Shown: piece by piece, positions 6,340-12,780 of the stretch | How positions within the stretch are numbered: position 1 is the first letter of the stretch | Layout: each line of letters begins with the position of its first letter | Assembly: GCA_027031685.1 (NCBI GenBank) | Contig: JALVPS010000317.1 | Location: 1-12,780 of the forward strand | Direction of reading: 5' to 3' | DNA length: 12,780 nucleotides | Source: Gammaproteobacteria bacterium | GTDB lineage: Bacteria > Pseudomonadota > Gammaproteobacteria > UWMA-0217 | Program-made: the position numbers and the translations under genes | The notes under the pieces: model-generated | Database searches by the model: none | The model's input: the letters and a program-made list of their open reading frames with translations, nothing else | Told to the model about the DNA's origin: nothing

Positions 6340-7110
6340 ATGTCCGAGCTGTCCCTGGAAACCACTGGCGCCGGTCCTGACCTGGTGCTGCTGCACGGCT
6401 GGGGGCTGTCCCGCCGGGTGTGGCGGGCCGCTCCCGGCCTGCTCGACTGGTTGGGGGCGCGTCACCGGGTCACCCTGGTGGACCTGCCGGGGCACGGTGC
6501 CGGGGCCGGCCGGCTGTGGCCCCTGGACGACGTGCTGACGGATCTGGCGGAAGCGCTGCCGGCGCGCGCCCACTGGTTGGGCTGGTCGCTGGGCGGCATG
6601 CTGGGGCTGGCCTTCGCCGCCCGCTGGCCGGCCCGGGTGCGCAGCCTGCGGCTGGTGGCGGCGGTGCCGCGCTTCGCCGCCGCCCCGGACTGGCCGCAGG
6701 GCATGGCGGTCGGGGCGCTGACCGCCATGGGCGAGCGGCTGGCGGCGGATCGGGATGGCGAGCTGCGCCGCTTTCTGGCCCTGCAGTTCCTCGACGATCC
6801 CCTGCCGGCCGCCGAGCGACGCGCCCTGCAGCGTGGCGTGCGGGACGCGGCGCCGGCCGCGGCGGCGCTGGCCGATGGCCTGCGCCTGCTGCGCACCCTG
6901 GATCTGCGGCCCGCCTACGCCGGCCTGGCCTGCCCGGCCGCCGTGCTGCTGGGCGGGCGCGACCGGCTGGTGGATCCGGCGCTGGCCGGCGCGCTGCGCA
7001 CGCTCAACCCGGCCGTGCCGGTGCGGGTGCTGACCGGGGCCGGCCACGCCCCCTTCCTCACCCGGCCGGCCGAATTCCGCGACTGGCTGCGGGAGACCGG
7101 CCATGACTGA
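6340..7110 (+). CDS. bioH: Pimeloyl-ACP methyl ester carboxylesterase
   Basis: A 256-residue alpha/beta hydrolase. BioH cleaves the methyl ester of pimeloyl-ACP methyl ester, ending chain elongation and releasing pimeloyl-ACP for biotin synthesis. The oxyanion-hole region is LVLLHGWGL (15-23), and the nucleophile elbow is G81-W-S83-L-G-G. The acid is D208 in GGRDRLVDP, and the catalytic histidine is H236 in GAGHAPF. These lie one residue from the positions in E. coli BioH, which supports the ATG chosen. A longer in-frame start exists upstream, but the extra residues are not protein-like and cross the divergent gap. The gene overlaps bioC by 8 nt, so the two are co-translated. The 130 nt between plsY and bioH show no promoter I would defend. 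Confidence 0.93.
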   Translation: MSELSLETTGAGPDLVLLHGWGLSRRVWRAAPGLLDWLGARHRVTLVDLPGHGAGAGRLWPLDDVLTDLAEALPARAHWLGWSLGGMLGLAFAARWPARVRSLRLVAAVPRFAAAPDWPQGMAVGALTAMGERLAADRDGELRRFLALQFLDDPLPAAERRALQRGVRDAAPAAAALADGLRLLRTLDLRPAYAGLACPAAVLLGGRDRLVDPALAGALRTLNPAVPVRVLTGAGHAPFLTRPAEFRDWLRETGHD

Positions 7111-7966
7111 CGTCCCCGATCTCGACTTGCGTCAGGCACGACGTGCCTTCGAGCGGGCCGCCGGGCGCTACGAGGCGGCCGCCGTGCTGCAGCGCGAGGT
7201 GGCCGACCGCCTGCTGGCGCGGCTCGACTATATCCGTCTGCAGCCACGCCGCGTGTTGGACCTGGGGGCCGGCACCGGCTTCTGCACCTGGCCGCTGCAG
7301 GCGCGCTACCCGCGCGCCCAGGTGCTGGCCATGGACTTCGCCCACGCCATGCTGCGCCGCGCGCGCCGGCCGCGCCGCTGGTTCCGCCGCACGCCGGCCT
7401 TCGTCTGTGCCGACGCGCGCGCCCTGCCCCTGGCCGGGGCCAGCGTGGAGCTCATCGTCTCCAGCCTCATGCTGCAGTGGTGTCGCCCCCTGGCGCCCTG
7501 CCTGGCCGAGATGCGCCGCGTGCTGGCCCCCGGCGGCCTGCTGCTGTTCACCACCTTCGGTCCCGACACCCTCAAGGAGCTGCGCGCCGCCTGGGCGCAG
7601 GTGGACGACGCCCGCCACGTGCACGCGTTCGACGACATGCACGACGTGGGGGACGCCCTGCTCGCTGCCGGCTTCGTCGATCCGGTGGTGGACATGGAGA
7701 TGCTCACCGTCACCTACGCCGACGTGCTGGACCTGATGCGCGACCTGCAGGCCATCGGCGCCCACAACGTGGCCACCGGCCGGCGCGCGGGCCTCACCGG
7801 CCGCGGCGCCCTGCGGGCCATGATGCGCGCCTACGAGGGCTTCCGCGGTGAAGACGGCCGCCTGCCGGCCACCTGGGAGGTGGTGTACGGCCACGCCTGG
7901 GTTGGGGAGGTGCCGCCGCCCACGCCCTGGCCGGCCGGCGGGATACCCCTGCGACAAAAAGTGTGA
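7103..7966 (+). CDS. bioC: Malonyl-ACP O-methyltransferase
   Basis: A 287-residue class I SAM-dependent methyltransferase. BioC methylates the free carboxyl of malonyl-ACP so that it can enter fatty acid elongation as a disguised primer; BioH later removes the methyl group. The SAM-binding motif I is VLDLGAGTGF (51-60), followed by the acidic loop MDFAHAML (77-84), CADARALPL (102-110), and LIVSSLMLQWC (117-127). The post-motif EMRRVLAPGGLLLFTTFGPDTLKEL is characteristic of BioC. N-terminal ARRAFERAAGRYEAAAVLQ is the usual BioC opening. The start overlaps the bioH stop. The usual neighbours bioB, bioF and bioD are not present here: plsY lies upstream in the other direction and an AT-rich gap follows, so the biotin genes appear split in this genome. 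Confidence 0.95.
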   Translation: MTDVPDLDLRQARRAFERAAGRYEAAAVLQREVADRLLARLDYIRLQPRRVLDLGAGTGFCTWPLQARYPRAQVLAMDFAHAMLRRARRPRRWFRRTPAFVCADARALPLAGASVELIVSSLMLQWCRPLAPCLAEMRRVLAPGGLLLFTTFGPDTLKELRAAWAQVDDARHVHAFDDMHDVGDALLAAGFVDPVVDMEMLTVTYADVLDLMRDLQAIGAHNVATGRRAGLTGRGALRAMMRAYEGFRGEDGRLPATWEVVYGHAWVGEVPPPTPWPAGGIPLRQKV

Positions 7967-8036
7967 ATTTTTGCGGGGCTTTTCTCCGATCTCCCCGGAA
8001 ATTGCCTCAGTAAAACAATGAAATGTGATGACGGCG

Positions 8037-8051
8037 GGCCCTGTCAGGGCC
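8037..8051 (+). terminator. Possible terminator hairpin after bioC
   Basis: GGCCCTG and CAGGGCC pair around a single T, in practice a 6-bp stem with loop GTC, 70 nt after the bioC stop. Only TTCC follows, so it lacks a proper U-tract. It is the strongest hairpin in the gap and could end bioHC transcription, but this is uncertain. Confidence 0.3.
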
Positions 8052-8154
8052 TTCCAAGGCAAGTCCAAGTGGTTTCCGTAAATAGGAATGCTTTATGAAA
8101 CAGATAGATATGGTTGTTACGCTCTGCAGGGAGGCCATCCGGTATTAGCAGTTG

Positions 8155-8174
8155 ATAATATTGGAAGATATTAT
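8155..8174. repeat. Perfect inverted repeat upstream of the oxidase cluster
   Basis: ATAATAT (8155-8161) and ATATTAT (8168-8174) are exact reverse complements separated by 6 nt. A dimeric transcription factor could bind here. It overlaps the proposed -35 box, which would fit a repressor; the arms are AT-only and could also arise by chance in such sequence. It does not match an FNR box beyond a TTGAT half-site. Confidence 0.35.
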
Positions 8175-8189
8175 AAATATTGTTGTTAT
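8161..8189 (+). promoter_or_regulatory. Candidate promoter for the DUF2244-ctaCD cluster
   Basis: TTGGAA (8161-8166) and TGTTAT (8184-8189) are separated by 17 nt, each matching 4 of 6 consensus positions. It would start transcription in or near the eight-G run, about 50 nt before the DUF2244 start. Other offsets in this AT-rich stretch (for example TTGATA at 8152 with TATAAA) have poor spacing. Confidence 0.35.
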
Positions 8190-8246
8190 AGGGGGGGGCT
8201 TCGGTTAGCATCTGCAAAAATTTTGGCGTAGGGGCGAACAGGGCGG

Positions 8247-8768
8247 GTGAGTTCGCACGACGAGACGCAGATCATCATTTCCCCCAACGCGTCCCTGGGC
8301 CGTGGCGCCGCCGTCAGTGCACTGGCCATCATCGCCCTGACGACGCTGGCTGTCGCCTTGGCTTGGTCGCTGGCCGGTTTCTGGCTGGTGCTGCCCTTCG
8401 CGGGCCTGGAGGTGGTGGTGCTGGTCGCCGTGTTTCGCCACGTGCTGCATCAAGGGCAGTTCCGCGAGGTGATTCGCATCGGCCGCGACCGGGTGACGGT
8501 GCAGACGGGGCGGGGGCGGCCGGAGCGGGAATGCCACCTGCCGCGTCCCTGGACGCGCGTGGTATGCGAGCCGGGGCCCTTTCGCGGCTACCCCTGCCGG
8601 CTTTGGCTGCGCGCCAGGGGACGGCAGGTGGAGGTGGGCAGTTGCCTCACCGACCCCGAGCGCGAGGCACTGTGGCAGCGCCTCAAGGTATTGCTGCCGT
8701 TTGCCGAGACGGCGCGCGCCGACAACGATAACGACGAAGACACCAATTGGAGGCAACGAGGTTCATGA
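8247..8768 (+). CDS. DUF2244 domain membrane protein
   Basis: A 173-residue protein with two adjacent membrane helices (about 20-42 and 45-65) and a soluble C-terminal part. It resembles the DUF2244 family, which is often found next to aa3/caa3 oxidase genes in proteobacteria; no biochemical function is established. Family-like segments are the helical hairpin GFWLVLPFAGLEVVVLVAVF, the strand-rich FREVIRIGRDRVTV, and the late SCLTDPEREALWQRLK. The tail is unusually acidic and Asn-rich (ADNDNDEDTN). The start is a GTG with a modest G-rich sequence upstream; an alternative downstream start cannot be excluded. Its stop overlaps the ctaC start in an ATGA arrangement, so translation is probably coupled. 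A role in oxidase assembly or membrane insertion is inferred only from position. Confidence 0.85.
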   Translation: MSSHDETQIIISPNASLGRGAAVSALAIIALTTLAVALAWSLAGFWLVLPFAGLEVVVLVAVFRHVLHQGQFREVIRIGRDRVTVQTGRGRPERECHLPRPWTRVVCEPGPFRGYPCRLWLRARGRQVEVGSCLTDPEREALWQRLKVLLPFAETARADNDNDEDTNWRQRGS

Positions 8769-9892
8769 GAAATCCAGCCGGTGCAATCCGCGCGGCGCTG
8801 CTGGCGGTGGTAACCCTGCCGCAGTGGGCGATGGCGGACTATGCCCTCAACATGACGCCGGGCGTGACCGACATCAGTCGCAAGGTCTACGACCTGCACA
8901 TGCTCATCTTCTACATCTGCTGCGCCATCGCCGTCGTGGTGTTCGGCGCCATGTTCTATTCCATCCTCAGGCACCGCAAATCGCAGGGGCACCAGCCGGC
9001 CACCTTCCACGAGAGCACGGCGGTAGAGGTGGTGTGGACCATCGTGCCCTTCCTCATCCTGGTGGGCATGGCCGTGCCGGCCGCCAAGACGCTGATCGCC
9101 ATGGAGAACACGGCCGACGCCGACCTCACCGTGAAGATCACCGGCTATCAGTGGAAGTGGCGTTACGACTACCTGGACGGCGATGCGGCCGGGGTGGGCT
9201 TCTTCAGCAACCTGGCCACCCCCCGCGCCCAGATCGAGAACCGGGATACCAAGGGCGAGCACTATCTGCTGGAGGTGGACAACCCGCTGGTGCTGCCGGT
9301 GGGCAAGAAGGTGCGCTTCCTGCTGACGGCCAACGACGTGATCCACGCCTGGTGGGTGCCGGACCTGGCCATCAAGAAGGACGCCATCCCCGGCTTTATC
9401 AACGAGGTGTGGACGGAGATCAAGGAGCCGGGCGTCTACCGCGGACAGTGCGCCGAGCTGTGCGGCAAGGACCACGGCTTCATGCCCGTGGTGGTGGTGG
9501 CCATGAACGAGAAGGACTACCTGGCCTGGGCCGCCGAGCAGAAGGCGGCCAGCGGGGCGGCGGCCGCCGCGGCCGACCGGCAGTGGAGCAAGCAGGACCT
9601 GATGGCCAAGGGCAAGCAGGTGTACGACACCAACTGCGCCGCCTGCCACCAGGCCAACGGGCAGGGCATCCCGGGCACCTTCCCGCCCATCAGGGGCAGC
9701 AAGGTGGCCACCGGGCCGCTGGACGAGCACATCGCGGTGGTCATGAACGGCCGCCCCGGCACCGCCATGCAGGCCTTCGCCGGCCAGCTGGACGACGTGT
9801 CGCTGGCGGCGGTCATCACCTATCAGCGCAACGCCTTCGGCAACGACACCGGAGACGTGGTGCAGCCCAAACAAATCAAGGTCTTACGCTAA
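8765..9892 (+). CDS. ctaC: Cytochrome c oxidase subunit II with fused cytochrome c domain
   Basis: A 375-residue precursor that takes electrons from cytochrome c on the periplasmic face and passes them to subunit I. An N-terminal signal peptide probably ends at AMA (residue 24). Two membrane helices follow (about 46-68 and 88-108), then the CuA domain. All CuA ligands are present: H194, C229, E231, C233, H237 and M240. After an Ala-rich linker (about 259-270) comes a c-type cytochrome domain with the heme site C291-AA-C294-H295 and a likely distal Met335. This is the caa3-like form of subunit II. I start at the ATG overlapping the DUF2244 stop; GGAGG lies 11 nt upstream and GAGG closer. A TTG 18 nt earlier is open but would cover that site. 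ctaD follows after 12 nt. Confidence 0.97.
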   Translation: MRNPAGAIRAALLAVVTLPQWAMADYALNMTPGVTDISRKVYDLHMLIFYICCAIAVVVFGAMFYSILRHRKSQGHQPATFHESTAVEVVWTIVPFLILVGMAVPAAKTLIAMENTADADLTVKITGYQWKWRYDYLDGDAAGVGFFSNLATPRAQIENRDTKGEHYLLEVDNPLVLPVGKKVRFLLTANDVIHAWWVPDLAIKKDAIPGFINEVWTEIKEPGVYRGQCAELCGKDHGFMPVVVVAMNEKDYLAWAAEQKAASGAAAAAADRQWSKQDLMAKGKQVYDTNCAACHQANGQGIPGTFPPIRGSKVATGPLDEHIAVVMNGRPGTAMQAFAGQLDDVSLAAVITYQRNAFGNDTGDVVQPKQIKVLR

Positions 9893-9904
9893 AGGGGATC
9901 GACA

Positions 9905-11479
9905 ATGAGCACTGTAATGGTCGACGACCACCATCACGAGGAGCACCCGCGCGGCATCACGCGCTGGCTGTTCACCACCAACCACAAGGACATCGGCACG
10001 CTCTACCTCTGGTTCGCGCTGCTCATGTTCTTCATTGGCGGCCTGATGGCGCTGGTCATCCGCTCCGAGCTGTTCCAGCCCGGTCTGCAGGTGGTGGAGC
10101 CGCAGTTCTTCAACTCCATGACCACCATGCACGCCCTCATCATGATCTTCGGGGGGGTCATGCCGGCCTTCACCGGCCTGGCCAACTGGCTGGTCCCCAT
10201 GATGATCGGCGCGCCGGACATGGCCCTGCCGCGCATGAACAACTGGAGCTTCTGGATCCTGCCGTTCGCCTTCACCATGCTGCTGGCCACGCTGTTCATG
10301 CCCGGCGGCGGCCCGGCCAGCGGCTGGACCATGTACCCGCCGCTCATGCTGCAGACCGGTGACGCCCTGCCTTTCGTGATCTTCTCGATCCATCTCATGG
10401 GCATCTCCTCCATCATGGGGTCGATCAACATCATCGCCACCATCCTCAACATGCGGGCGCCGGGTATGACGCTCATGAAGATGCCCCTGTTCGTGTGGAC
10501 CTGGCTGATCACCGCCTACCTGCTCATCGCCACCATGCCGGTGCTGGCCGGGGCGGTGACCATGCTGCTCACCGACAAGTACTTCGGCACCAGCTTCTTC
10601 AACGCCGCCGGCGGGGGCGATCCGGTGATGTTCCAGCACATCTTCTGGTTCTTCGGCCACCCCGAGGTGTACATCCTCATCCTGCCGGCCTTCGGCATCA
10701 TCTCGCAGATCATTCCCACCTTCGCCCGCAAGCCGCTGTTCGGCTACAGCTCCATGGTGTACGCCACGGCCTCCATCGCCTTCCTGTCCTTCATCGTGTG
10801 GGCGCACCACATGTTCACCGTGGGCATGCCGCTGGCCGGGGAGCTGTTCTTCATGTTCTCCACCATGCTCATCGCCGTGCCCACCGGGGTGAAGGTGTTC
10901 AACTGGGTGGCCACCATGTGGAAGGGGGCCATGACCTTCGAGACGCCCATGCTGTTCGCCATCGGCTTCGTGGTGATGTTCACCATCGGCGGCTTCTCCG
11001 GCCTGATGCTGGCCATCGCCCCGGCCGACTTCCAGTACCACGACAGCTACTTCGTGGTGGCCCACTTCCACTACGTGCTGGTGCCCGGCGCGGTGTTCGC
11101 CATCATGGCCGCGGTGTACTACTGGCTGCCCAAGTGGACCGGCCACATGTACAACGAGAAGCTCGGCAAGTGGCACTTCTGGCTGTCCACCCTGTTCGTG
11201 AACCTGACCTTCTTCCCCATGCACTTCCTGGGGCTGGCCGGCATGCCGCGGCGCATCCCGGACTACGCCACGCAGTTCGCCGGCTTCAACGAGATCGCCT
11301 CCATCGGCGCCTTCGGTTTCGGCCTGTCGCAGCTGCTGTTCCTGTACCTGGTGGTGCAGTGCGTGCGCGGCGGGGCCAAGGCCAGCGCGCAGGTGTGGGA
11401 AGGCGCCCGCGGGCTGGAGTGGACGCTGCCCTCGCCGCCGCCCTATCACAGCTTCACCACCCCGCCGGTGGTGCGCTGA
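9905..11479 (+). CDS. ctaD: Cytochrome c oxidase subunit I (aa3 type)
   Basis: The 524-residue catalytic subunit of a heme-copper oxidase, with about twelve membrane helices; it reduces oxygen to water and pumps protons. Heme a ligands are H76 and H389, and the heme a3 ligand is H387 (in VVAHFHYVLV). CuB ligands are H252, H301 and H302. Y256 in GHPEVY is the tyrosine expected to be cross-linked to H252. The D-channel entry D105 (in GAPDMALPRMNN), E254 and the K-channel K330 (in PTGVKVFNW) are all present, which marks an A1-type enzyme with both proton channels. The N-terminus is His-rich (DDHHHEEH). AGGGG about 7 nt upstream of the ATG is a good ribosome-binding site. A strong stem-loop follows the stop codon. 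Confidence 0.98.
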   Translation: MSTVMVDDHHHEEHPRGITRWLFTTNHKDIGTLYLWFALLMFFIGGLMALVIRSELFQPGLQVVEPQFFNSMTTMHALIMIFGGVMPAFTGLANWLVPMMIGAPDMALPRMNNWSFWILPFAFTMLLATLFMPGGGPASGWTMYPPLMLQTGDALPFVIFSIHLMGISSIMGSINIIATILNMRAPGMTLMKMPLFVWTWLITAYLLIATMPVLAGAVTMLLTDKYFGTSFFNAAGGGDPVMFQHIFWFFGHPEVYILILPAFGIISQIIPTFARKPLFGYSSMVYATASIAFLSFIVWAHHMFTVGMPLAGELFFMFSTMLIAVPTGVKVFNWVATMWKGAMTFETPMLFAIGFVVMFTIGGFSGLMLAIAPADFQYHDSYFVVAHFHYVLVPGAVFAIMAAVYYWLPKWTGHMYNEKLGKWHFWLSTLFVNLTFFPMHFLGLAGMPRRIPDYATQFAGFNEIASIGAFGFGLSQLLFLYLVVQCVRGGAKASAQVWEGARGLEWTLPSPPPYHSFTTPPVVR

Positions 11480-11487
11480 CTGCCCGT

Positions 11488-11511
11488 GGCCGGCGCCCTG
11501 CGGCGCCGGCC
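11488..11511 (+). other. Strong stem-loop downstream of ctaD
   Basis: GGCCGGCGCC and GGCGCCGGCC form a perfect 10-bp stem with loop CTGC, 8 nt after the ctaD stop. It has no T-run behind it and the cluster continues, so it is probably not a full terminator. A partial stop or a block to 3' exonucleases that keeps ctaC-ctaD mRNA more abundant than the downstream assembly genes is the likeliest role, by inference. Confidence 0.55.
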
Positions 11512-11545
11512 GCCTGACCTCATTCACAGAGCGAGTCCCGCCGCC

Positions 11546-11650
11546 ATGAACGCACAACAGGCAAAACGCATCCGCCTCACGGTGGTCGCCCTGGCCCTGC
11601 TGGCCGCTGCCTTCTACGTGGGCTTTTTCCTCGTCATGTCGCGGGGGTGA
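11546..11650 (+). CDS. Small single-helix protein, probable cytochrome oxidase small assembly protein
   Basis: A 34-residue frame beginning MNAQQAKRIRL. A basic N-terminus is followed by one membrane helix (about residues 12-31, LTVVALALLAAAFYVGFFLV) and the end MSRG. Tiny one-helix proteins of this shape lie between ctaD and ctaG in many beta- and gammaproteobacteria and are annotated as cytochrome oxidase small assembly protein; size, topology and exact position fit. The basic N-terminus before the helix suggests an N-in orientation. The ribosome-binding site is weak (GAGCGAG about 12 nt upstream). ctaG starts 4 nt after its stop, which supports a translated, coupled gene. The function in the family is not well defined; help in building subunit I is inferred. 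Confidence 0.75.
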   Translation: MNAQQAKRIRLTVVALALLAAAFYVGFFLVMSRG

Positions 11651-11654
11651 GGGC

Positions 11655-12239
11655 GTGAGCGGCAACCGGCATGGCAGGGGTGGGCGCACGGCCCTCAAGC
11701 TGTCGCTGATCGTGCTGGGCATGTTCGGCTTCGGCTTCGCCATGGTGCCCTTGTACAACGTGTTCTGCGACATCACGGGCATCAACGGCAACACGTCCAG
11801 CGTGAAGACGGCCAGCGAAGCTACCGGCTATCAGGTGGATCCGACGCGCACGGTGAAGGTGCAGTTCGTGGCCAACCTGAACAATGCCCTCAACTGGGAG
11901 TTCCGGCCCCGGGTGTTCGAGATGAAGGTGCATCCGGGCCAGGTGGCCACGGCCGAGTTCATTGCCCGTAATCGGCGGACGGATGCGGTGGTGGGGCGGG
12001 CTGTCCCCAGTGTTATGCCGAATGTGGCTGCACGGCATTTCCGCAAGACGGAGTGCTTCTGCTTTACGGAGCAGCGTTTCGCCGGCGGCGAGGAGCGTGT
12101 CATGCCGGTGCGCTTCGTGGTGGACCCCGACCTGCCGGCGGACGTCACCACCATCACCCTCTCCTACACCTTTTTCGACGTTTCCAAGACCGCAGCCAAG
12201 AACAACGACGGTCGAGCGACCATCACCAACGGAGGTTAA
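11655..12239 (+). CDS. ctaG: Cytochrome c oxidase assembly protein CtaG/Cox11
   Basis: A 194-residue copper chaperone anchored in the inner membrane, with its soluble domain in the periplasm, that delivers copper to the CuB site of subunit I. A basic N-terminus precedes one membrane helix (about 14-33). The conserved segment PLYNVFCDITGINGNT follows, including C38. The copper-binding CFCF motif is at C134 and C136 (in RKTECFCFTEQ), after the immunoglobulin-like strands typical of Cox11. The start is a GTG with GGTGAGG just upstream, inside the end of the small gene. The GTG gives the expected length; no ATG is available before the membrane helix. It sits between ctaD and ctaE, as is standard in proteobacterial aa3 clusters. 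GGAGG at its 3' end is the ribosome-binding site of ctaE. Confidence 0.95.
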   Translation: MSGNRHGRGGRTALKLSLIVLGMFGFGFAMVPLYNVFCDITGINGNTSSVKTASEATGYQVDPTRTVKVQFVANLNNALNWEFRPRVFEMKVHPGQVATAEFIARNRRTDAVVGRAVPSVMPNVAARHFRKTECFCFTEQRFAGGEERVMPVRFVVDPDLPADVTTITLSYTFFDVSKTAAKNNDGRATITNGG

Positions 12240-12241
12240 CC

Positions 12242-12780
12242 ATGGCCCATGCCCAAAGTTCCTACTATGTGCCGCACGGGAGCCACTGGCCCCTGGTGGG
12301 CTCCATCGGTCTCACCACCCTGCTCGTGGGGTTCGCGATGTTCCTCAACAACGCCCCGGTGGGCGCCTATCTCATGCTGGGCGGGGTGGCCATCACGCTG
12401 ATCATGATGTTCGGCTGGTTCGGCACGGTGATCCGCGAGAGCGAGCGCGGCATGTACAGCGACTGGGTGGATCGCAGTTTCCGCTGGGGCATGTTCTGGT
12501 TCATCTTCTCGGAGGTGATGTTCTTCGGGGCCTTCTTCGGCGCCCTGTTCTACGCCCGCGAGCTGGCGGTGCCCTGGCTGGGCGGCGAGGGCACCAAGGT
12601 CATGACCAACCAGCTGCTCTGGCAGGGCTATGAGGCGGCCTGGCCCACCAACGGCCCCGGCGCGGTGGGCGGCCAGTTCAGCGCCATGGAGGCCTGGGGC
12701 ATCCCGGCCCTCAACACCCTCATCCTGCTCACCTCCGGCGCCACCATCACCTGGGCCCACTGGGGGCTGAAGGAGAACCG
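12242..12780 (+). CDS. ctaE: Cytochrome c oxidase subunit III, N-terminal part (3' end outside window)
   Basis: The first 179 residues of subunit III; the frame is open to the window end. This membrane subunit has no metal centre; it binds lipids and stabilises proton uptake and turnover of subunit I. The N-terminus SSYYVPHGSHWPLVGSIGL is typical. Helices are visible at about 17-35, 42-60 and 81-104, and the conserved lipid-pocket glutamate is E91 in FIFSEVMFFGAFF. An insert-like stretch around 110-150 precedes ALNTLILLTSGATITWAHW (157-174), a strong family signature. The start ATG lies 2 nt after the ctaG stop with GGAGG 7 nt upstream, the best ribosome-binding site in the cluster. Confidence 0.96.
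   Translation, partial: MAHAQSSYYVPHGSHWPLVGSIGLTTLLVGFAMFLNNAPVGAYLMLGGVAITLIMMFGWFGTVIRESERGMYSDWVDRSFRWGMFWFIFSEVMFFGAFFGALFYARELAVPWLGGEGTKVMTNQLLWQGYEAAWPTNGPGAVGGQFSAMEAWGIPALNTLILLTSGATITWAHWGLKEN

Larger units (their letters stand above)
7967..8246. other. AT-rich intergenic region before the oxidase cluster
   Basis: This 280-nt gap contains no convincing gene. Its second half is strikingly AT-rich for this window: 32 of the 90 bases from 8101 to 8190 are G or C. It holds the hairpin at 8037-8051, two very short overlapping reading frames (8018-8098 and 8095-8148), a perfect inverted repeat (8155-8174), a promoter-like pair (8161-8189) and a run of eight G (8191-8198). It most likely carries the control region of the oxidase cluster; a relic of an inserted or deleted segment is also possible. 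Confidence 0.5.

Noticed and set aside
8151..8165. FNR/Anr box upstream of the oxidase cluster
   Set aside because: Only the TTGAT half is present; the second half should read ATCAA after 4 nt and does not.
9884..11794. A 636-codon leftward open frame antisense to ctaD
   Set aside because: It mirrors ctaD codon structure in GC-rich DNA and its protein is a low-complexity string of His, Gly and Glu, with no recognisable domain.
1..12780. A new defence, mobile or biosynthetic system
   Set aside because: Every sizeable gene but one belongs to a well-known housekeeping or respiratory family or to its usual neighbours; the exception is a single conserved hypothetical. There are no transposase, integrase, repeat-array or toxin-antitoxin signatures.

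Overview
This is a high-GC stretch that reads as ordinary core genome of a gammaproteobacterium. A member of the Chromatiales/Ectothiorhodospiraceae or a similar chemotroph would fit, but the lineage below class level is inference. Supporting points are the divergent rpsU/tsaD pair, a BioH/BioC biotin start module, and a caa3-like cytochrome oxidase cluster with Cox11 and a tiny assembly-type protein. No mobile element, CRISPR array, tRNA or rRNA is visible.

Left part (1-4397): the 3' end of a class A penicillin-binding protein gene (mrcA/ponA type) and a conserved hypothetical gene with a degenerate nucleotidyltransferase-like signature run rightward. They meet a leftward block read rpsU -> yqeY -> gltD -> hemE. 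The hypothetical gene and hemE overlap tail to tail by 19 nt. The leftward block joins pieces usually found apart: rpsU-yqeY normally precedes dnaG-rpoD, and gltD-hemE normally follows gltB. Neither dnaG nor gltB is in the window.

Middle part (4398-7966): a divergent intergenic region carries a good sigma70-type promoter for rpsU. It is followed by rightward tsaD (tRNA t6A synthesis). Next is leftward plsY (acyl-phosphate glycerol-3-phosphate acyltransferase), split by an apparent one-base deletion. Then comes the overlapping pair bioH-bioC (pimeloyl-ACP synthesis).

Right part (7967-12780): a 280-nt AT-rich gap holds an inverted repeat, a run of eight G and a possible promoter. After it comes a rightward, tightly packed oxidase cluster: a DUF2244 membrane protein, ctaC (subunit II with CuA and a fused c-heme domain), ctaD (subunit I), a 34-residue single-helix protein, ctaG/cox11 (CuB insertion) and the start of ctaE (subunit III, cut by the window end). 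A perfect 10-bp stem-loop sits between ctaD and the small gene and may separate expression of the catalytic subunits from the assembly genes.

I see no convincing novel multi-gene system. The points most worth checking are the plsY frameshift, the unusual rpsU-yqeY-gltD-hemE junction, and the AT-rich control region ahead of the oxidase genes.
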